Shown here: one piece after another, positions 61,419 to 64,000 of the stretch | How positions within the stretch are numbered: position 1 is the first letter of the stretch | Layout: the number at the start of each line of letters is the position of its first letter | DNA from: an uncultured Bacteroidota bacterium | GTDB lineage: Bacteria; Bacteroidota; Bacteroidia; Flavobacteriales; Flavobacteriaceae | DNA length: 64,000 bases | Reading direction: 5' to 3' | NCBI GenBank assembly: GCA_902582405.1 | Contig: CACHSA010000004.1 | Span: forward strand, 35,301 to 99,300 | The notes under the pieces: generated by a model | Seen by the model: the letters and a program-made list of their open reading frames with translations, nothing else | Databases searched by the model: none | What the model was told of the DNA's origin: nothing | Made by a program: the position numbers and the translations under genes

Positions 61419-61861
61419 ATAGATTTAAAAACATCTGTTTATTCACTTTTTTTATAAGCTTTATTTTTATTTCATGTAATAAAAATTCTAATATTAGAAA
61501 TCCTTATCTTCCTGAATTAGATTTCGAGTTTTCAATTAATCTAAATCTCCCCCTTTATAGTGACCTTAAATTTACTGGAGGCAGTATTTTGGTAAATGAT
61601 TTTGGACATAAAGGAATTATTCTCTATAATTTAAATAACAACATCTATCTAGCTTGGGAAGCTAGTTGCCCAAATCATATGCCTAATTCTTGTTCAAAGA
61701 CAAAATTATTGGGAAGCTTAGCCGAATGTGAATGTGAAAATTATCAATATAGCCTTGCAACTGGTCAATTGATTAATCCTTCACCAAATAACAATAATCA
61801 ATATTCTATGATTAATTATGGAGTAAGGGTTACTGGCAACAGTCTGGTAATTTACAATTAA
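61394..61861 (+). CDS. Rieske-fold-like lipoprotein with four cysteines
   Basis: The 155-residue protein has a signal with lipobox FISC (Cys28). The mature part resembles the small beta-rich Rieske-like proteins of flavobacteria: IILYNLNNNIYLAWEASCPN, then NSCSKTKL and AECECENYQYSLATGQ. Classical Rieske ligands (CxH and CxxH) are absent. Instead there are Cys92, Cys100, Cys112 and Cys114 plus His95, so a normal Rieske cluster is not expected; these may bind another metal or form disulfides. It converges with the TonB receptor, overlapping by 4 bp. Function unknown. Confidence 0.7.
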   Translation: MNLSCIDANRFKNICLFTFFISFIFISCNKNSNIRNPYLPELDFEFSINLNLPLYSDLKFTGGSILVNDFGHKGIILYNLNNNIYLAWEASCPNHMPNSCSKTKLLGSLAECECENYQYSLATGQLINPSPNNNNQYSMINYGVRVTGNSLVIYN

Positions 61862-64000
61862 AATCTGGTATTAATTCCAATTAAAATGTTTCTCTCAGCC
61901 TGAGGATAGTAACCTGCGCCTTCTATTGTTTTAATCTTACCTGGCGAAGAATAATCATCATCAAAAGTGTAAAAATAACCGTTAGATACATACTTCAAAC
62001 CAAAAATATTATTGAACAAAATTGTAAATCTGATATTTTTGAAAAATGGGAAATTATACGGTTGAAATACTAAATTAAGATCTGTAGTTGAATAAGCATT
62101 TAATTTTGAATTTTTAGAGTCAATATTCCCCATGTATTGTTCTCCGACATATTTTGTTAGAACTGAAATTATAGTCTTCTCATTAAGTTTGTACTGAAGC
62201 GAAGAGGCTGCAACTAAATTAGGTGAAAATGATATATTCGTATTACCTAGATTTTTTAAAACACCATCTCTTTTGAAATAAAAATCTAAGTTTTTGTTCT
62301 GACTTAGCGATAAATTTGGATTCCATGATATTTTATCTGAAATATTGAAGCTACTATCAAATTCTACTCCCAATCTATAACTGTCTCCTACATTTTTTCT
62401 AATCGGAGACCCTACCTCATCAATTTCACCAGATAACACAAGTTGGTCTTTGTATCTCATGTAATAAACATTCAATGACCAATTAGATTTTCTTAAACCC
62501 AATTCGTAGTTACTCAATTTTTCAGGAAGTGGATTTCCGTTTTCATAGTCTGTTCTGTTTGGCTCTCTGTGGGACTTTGCAAAAGAAAAATATAAATCTG
62601 TATTGTCCTTTATTCTATAAGTCATCCCTGCTTTGGGATTGAAAAAAGCAAAGTTGTCACCGACCTTTATTGGGACAAGTCCATTCAAAACCCCGTCCAC
62701 TTTATAATTTACATTTCTAATTTGCAGGTCAAGAAAACCAGTGAGTTTTTCAGAAATTTTTCTTGTAAACTTGCTATAAATTGAGAATTCATTTTTTTCT
62801 CCCTTGTTTCTGTAAAATTCATGATTCGGATTTACTTGGCTTGAAAATCTTGACCACCTTAGTTTTCCAAAATGATCTCCATCATAGTTACTCGCTAAAA
62901 ACCCAAAAGCCATTTTTAAATTTTGACTGTTATATTGTAAATTTCCGGTAAGGACATAATAATCATTATCCAGCCACTTTCTTGTTACGTTATCAGCTCC
63001 TGAAATAACTTGGTTTTCAAAAGATATAATGTTTAAACCCAAGTTGGAAAAGGAAGTTATCCCAGAGAAGGCATAATTTTCATCATACCATTTGTCATTA
63101 AATTCTTCGTAATAGCCTCTACCATAAGTATAATTGAGACCCAAAGAAGATGATAATTTATTGTTATAAATTTGATTCCAGTGAAATTGTAAATGATCTT
63201 GCTTATAATTATCAACTTGGTTATAGTAAAAGTCTTGAAAATTCCCATTTTCGTCATAAATTTCACCAGCGGGATTGTACCGTCTGTTTTGGTTAAGTGT
63301 TTCAGAGTCAACCCCGTACCATGACTGATAAGTTATTTCATGTCCTCCGAAAAGTAATGCTTTAAGTAATGTGTTTTTATTTGAAAAAGAGGTTTGTAAA
63401 AAATAGGATTTTAAATCTGAAGATGCTCTTTCTATATATCCATCAGAAACTATCTTAGAAAATCTCCCAGAAATTTGAAAATTGTCGTTTATTCCACCCG
63501 TTGAAAATCTTACTGTATTTTTTAAAGTTGAAAAACTACCAAAACTATTTGAAATTTCTAAAAATTTTTCTTTGGAAATTCCATCAGTAAGAATATTTAA
63601 ACTTGCACCAAACGCACCGGATCCATTTGTTGAAGTCCCCACTCCCCTTTGTAATTGAATATTTTCAACTGAGGAGCTAAAATCTGGCAAATTAACCCAA
63701 AAAGTTCCTTGAGATTCACTATCATTATAAGGAATTCCGTTTATTGTCACGTTAACTCTAGTGGCATCACTACCTCTGACTCTAATCCCAGTATATCCGA
63801 TACCTGCACCTGCATCTGAGGTTGTTACCACGGATGGTAAAAAATTCAGTAAAATAGGTAAATCTTGTCCTAGATTTCTTGGTTCCAAATTACTTTTATC
63901 AATATTTGAAAAACTAAATGGTTGTTCTTTTATAGCTCTTGTAGCAGTGACGTTAATTTCCTCAAGAGAAATAAGCTGAAAATTTAAAGAATCTTTTTCT
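61858..64000 (-). CDS. TonB-dependent outer membrane receptor (5' end outside window)
   Basis: The reading frame runs without stop to the window edge, so at least 714 residues are present and the signal peptide and TonB box are missing. Near the edge, EEINVTATRAIKEQPFSFS followed by EPRNLGQDLPILLNFLPSVVTTSDAGAGIGYTGIRVRGSDATRVNVTINGIPYND is the plug domain. The rest is a 22-strand barrel with conserved repeats and a C-terminal aromatic residue (INTRF). Substrates are probably iron complexes or a cofactor; no SusD partner is adjacent, which argues against a polysaccharide system. An apparent start at 63888 is a Leu codon inside the gene. Confidence 0.95.
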   Translation of the reverse strand, partial: EKDSLNFQLISLEEINVTATRAIKEQPFSFSNIDKSNLEPRNLGQDLPILLNFLPSVVTTSDAGAGIGYTGIRVRGSDATRVNVTINGIPYNDSESQGTFWVNLPDFSSSVENIQLQRGVGTSTNGSGAFGASLNILTDGISKEKFLEISNSFGSFSTLKNTVRFSTGGINDNFQISGRFSKIVSDGYIERASSDLKSYFLQTSFSNKNTLLKALLFGGHEITYQSWYGVDSETLNQNRRYNPAGEIYDENGNFQDFYYNQVDNYKQDHLQFHWNQIYNNKLSSSLGLNYTYGRGYYEEFNDKWYDENYAFSGITSFSNLGLNIISFENQVISGADNVTRKWLDNDYYVLTGNLQYNSQNLKMAFGFLASNYDGDHFGKLRWSRFSSQVNPNHEFYRNKGEKNEFSIYSKFTRKISEKLTGFLDLQIRNVNYKVDGVLNGLVPIKVGDNFAFFNPKAGMTYRIKDNTDLYFSFAKSHREPNRTDYENGNPLPEKLSNYELGLRKSNWSLNVYYMRYKDQLVLSGEIDEVGSPIRKNVGDSYRLGVEFDSSFNISDKISWNPNLSLSQNKNLDFYFKRDGVLKNLGNTNISFSPNLVAASSLQYKLNEKTIISVLTKYVGEQYMGNIDSKNSKLNAYSTTDLNLVFQPYNFPFFKNIRFTILFNNIFGLKYVSNGYFYTFDDDYSSPGKIKTIEGAGYYPQAERNILIGINTRF

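Noticed and set aside
61336..61446. Longer GreA start
   Set aside because: The extension crosses the promoter and hairpin, and the 157-residue form matches the family.
61394..61861. Functional Rieske [2Fe-2S] protein
   Set aside because: The CxH and CxxH ligand motifs are missing; only a fold-level resemblance is kept.

Overview
The window is a gene-dense, strongly A+T-rich stretch of a Bacteroidota chromosome, most likely a marine member of the Flavobacteriaceae with a streamlined genome. Four things point there: a complete Bat (aerotolerance) operon, the SufABCDSE-DUF59-DUF2480 arrangement, promoters of the form TTG-N19..21-TAnnTTTG in place of the sigma-70 consensus, and very short intergenic spacers without Shine-Dalgarno sequences. 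I found 65 protein genes and no tRNA, rRNA, CRISPR array, insertion sequence or phage gene. No gene-free stretch exceeds about 145 bases; the longest are 22168-22309, 12082-12217 and 52592-52727.

Layout. 1-3230: CYTH protein, lipoprotein isoaspartyl peptidase, pheS, CvpA-like protein. 3222-12081 (minus): moxR, DUF58, a DUF4381-like membrane protein, batA, batB, batC, batD, batE. 12218-13830: aldo/keto reductase and SDR pair. 13834-17939 (minus): PLP trans-sulfuration enzyme, LpxH-like pyrophosphatase, hflX, esterase. 18029-19804: ArsC-like protein, EamA exporter, azurin. 19821-27439: a divergent sugar-oxidation locus (Tat-exported GMC dehydrogenase pair on minus; two TIM-barrel isomerases, MFS importer, Gfo/Idh/MocA and DUF1080 lipoprotein on plus). 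It runs straight into yicC-gmk-nadD. 29458-37089 (minus): the suf operon, tailed by DUF59, DUF2480 and a glycosyltransferase. 37175-39804: two beta-propeller lipoproteins. 39841-43904: thiL, ZIP transporter, lycopene cyclase, polyprenyl synthase. 44010-52591: tetR, a TolC/MFP/RND efflux system, aspS and a small membrane protein. 52728-56294: csp, tadA, polA. 56297-58794 (minus): rplM-rpsI-rpsB-tsf. 58879-61335: DUF3127 SSB-like protein, histidine kinase, greA-HIT. 61394-64000: a Rieske-fold-like lipoprotein and a TonB-dependent receptor cut off by the window end.

How it fits together. Most genes are housekeeping or envelope genes. The most system-like accessory module is 19301-27439. It can be read as a periplasmic sugar C3-oxidation / 3-keto-glycoside pathway with a compartment order: Tat-exported FAD dehydrogenase, possible azurin electron sink, lipoprotein DUF1080 and Tat-exported TIM barrel in the periplasm, MFS import, then cytoplasmic Gfo/Idh/MocA and isomerase. 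Other points worth a second look are the SSB-type DDLPF tail on the DUF3127 protein, an inverted repeat around the -33 box of tetR, a hairpin plus U-tract at the predicted 5' end of the greA transcript, and convergent gene ends that all lie within a few bases of each other or overlap.
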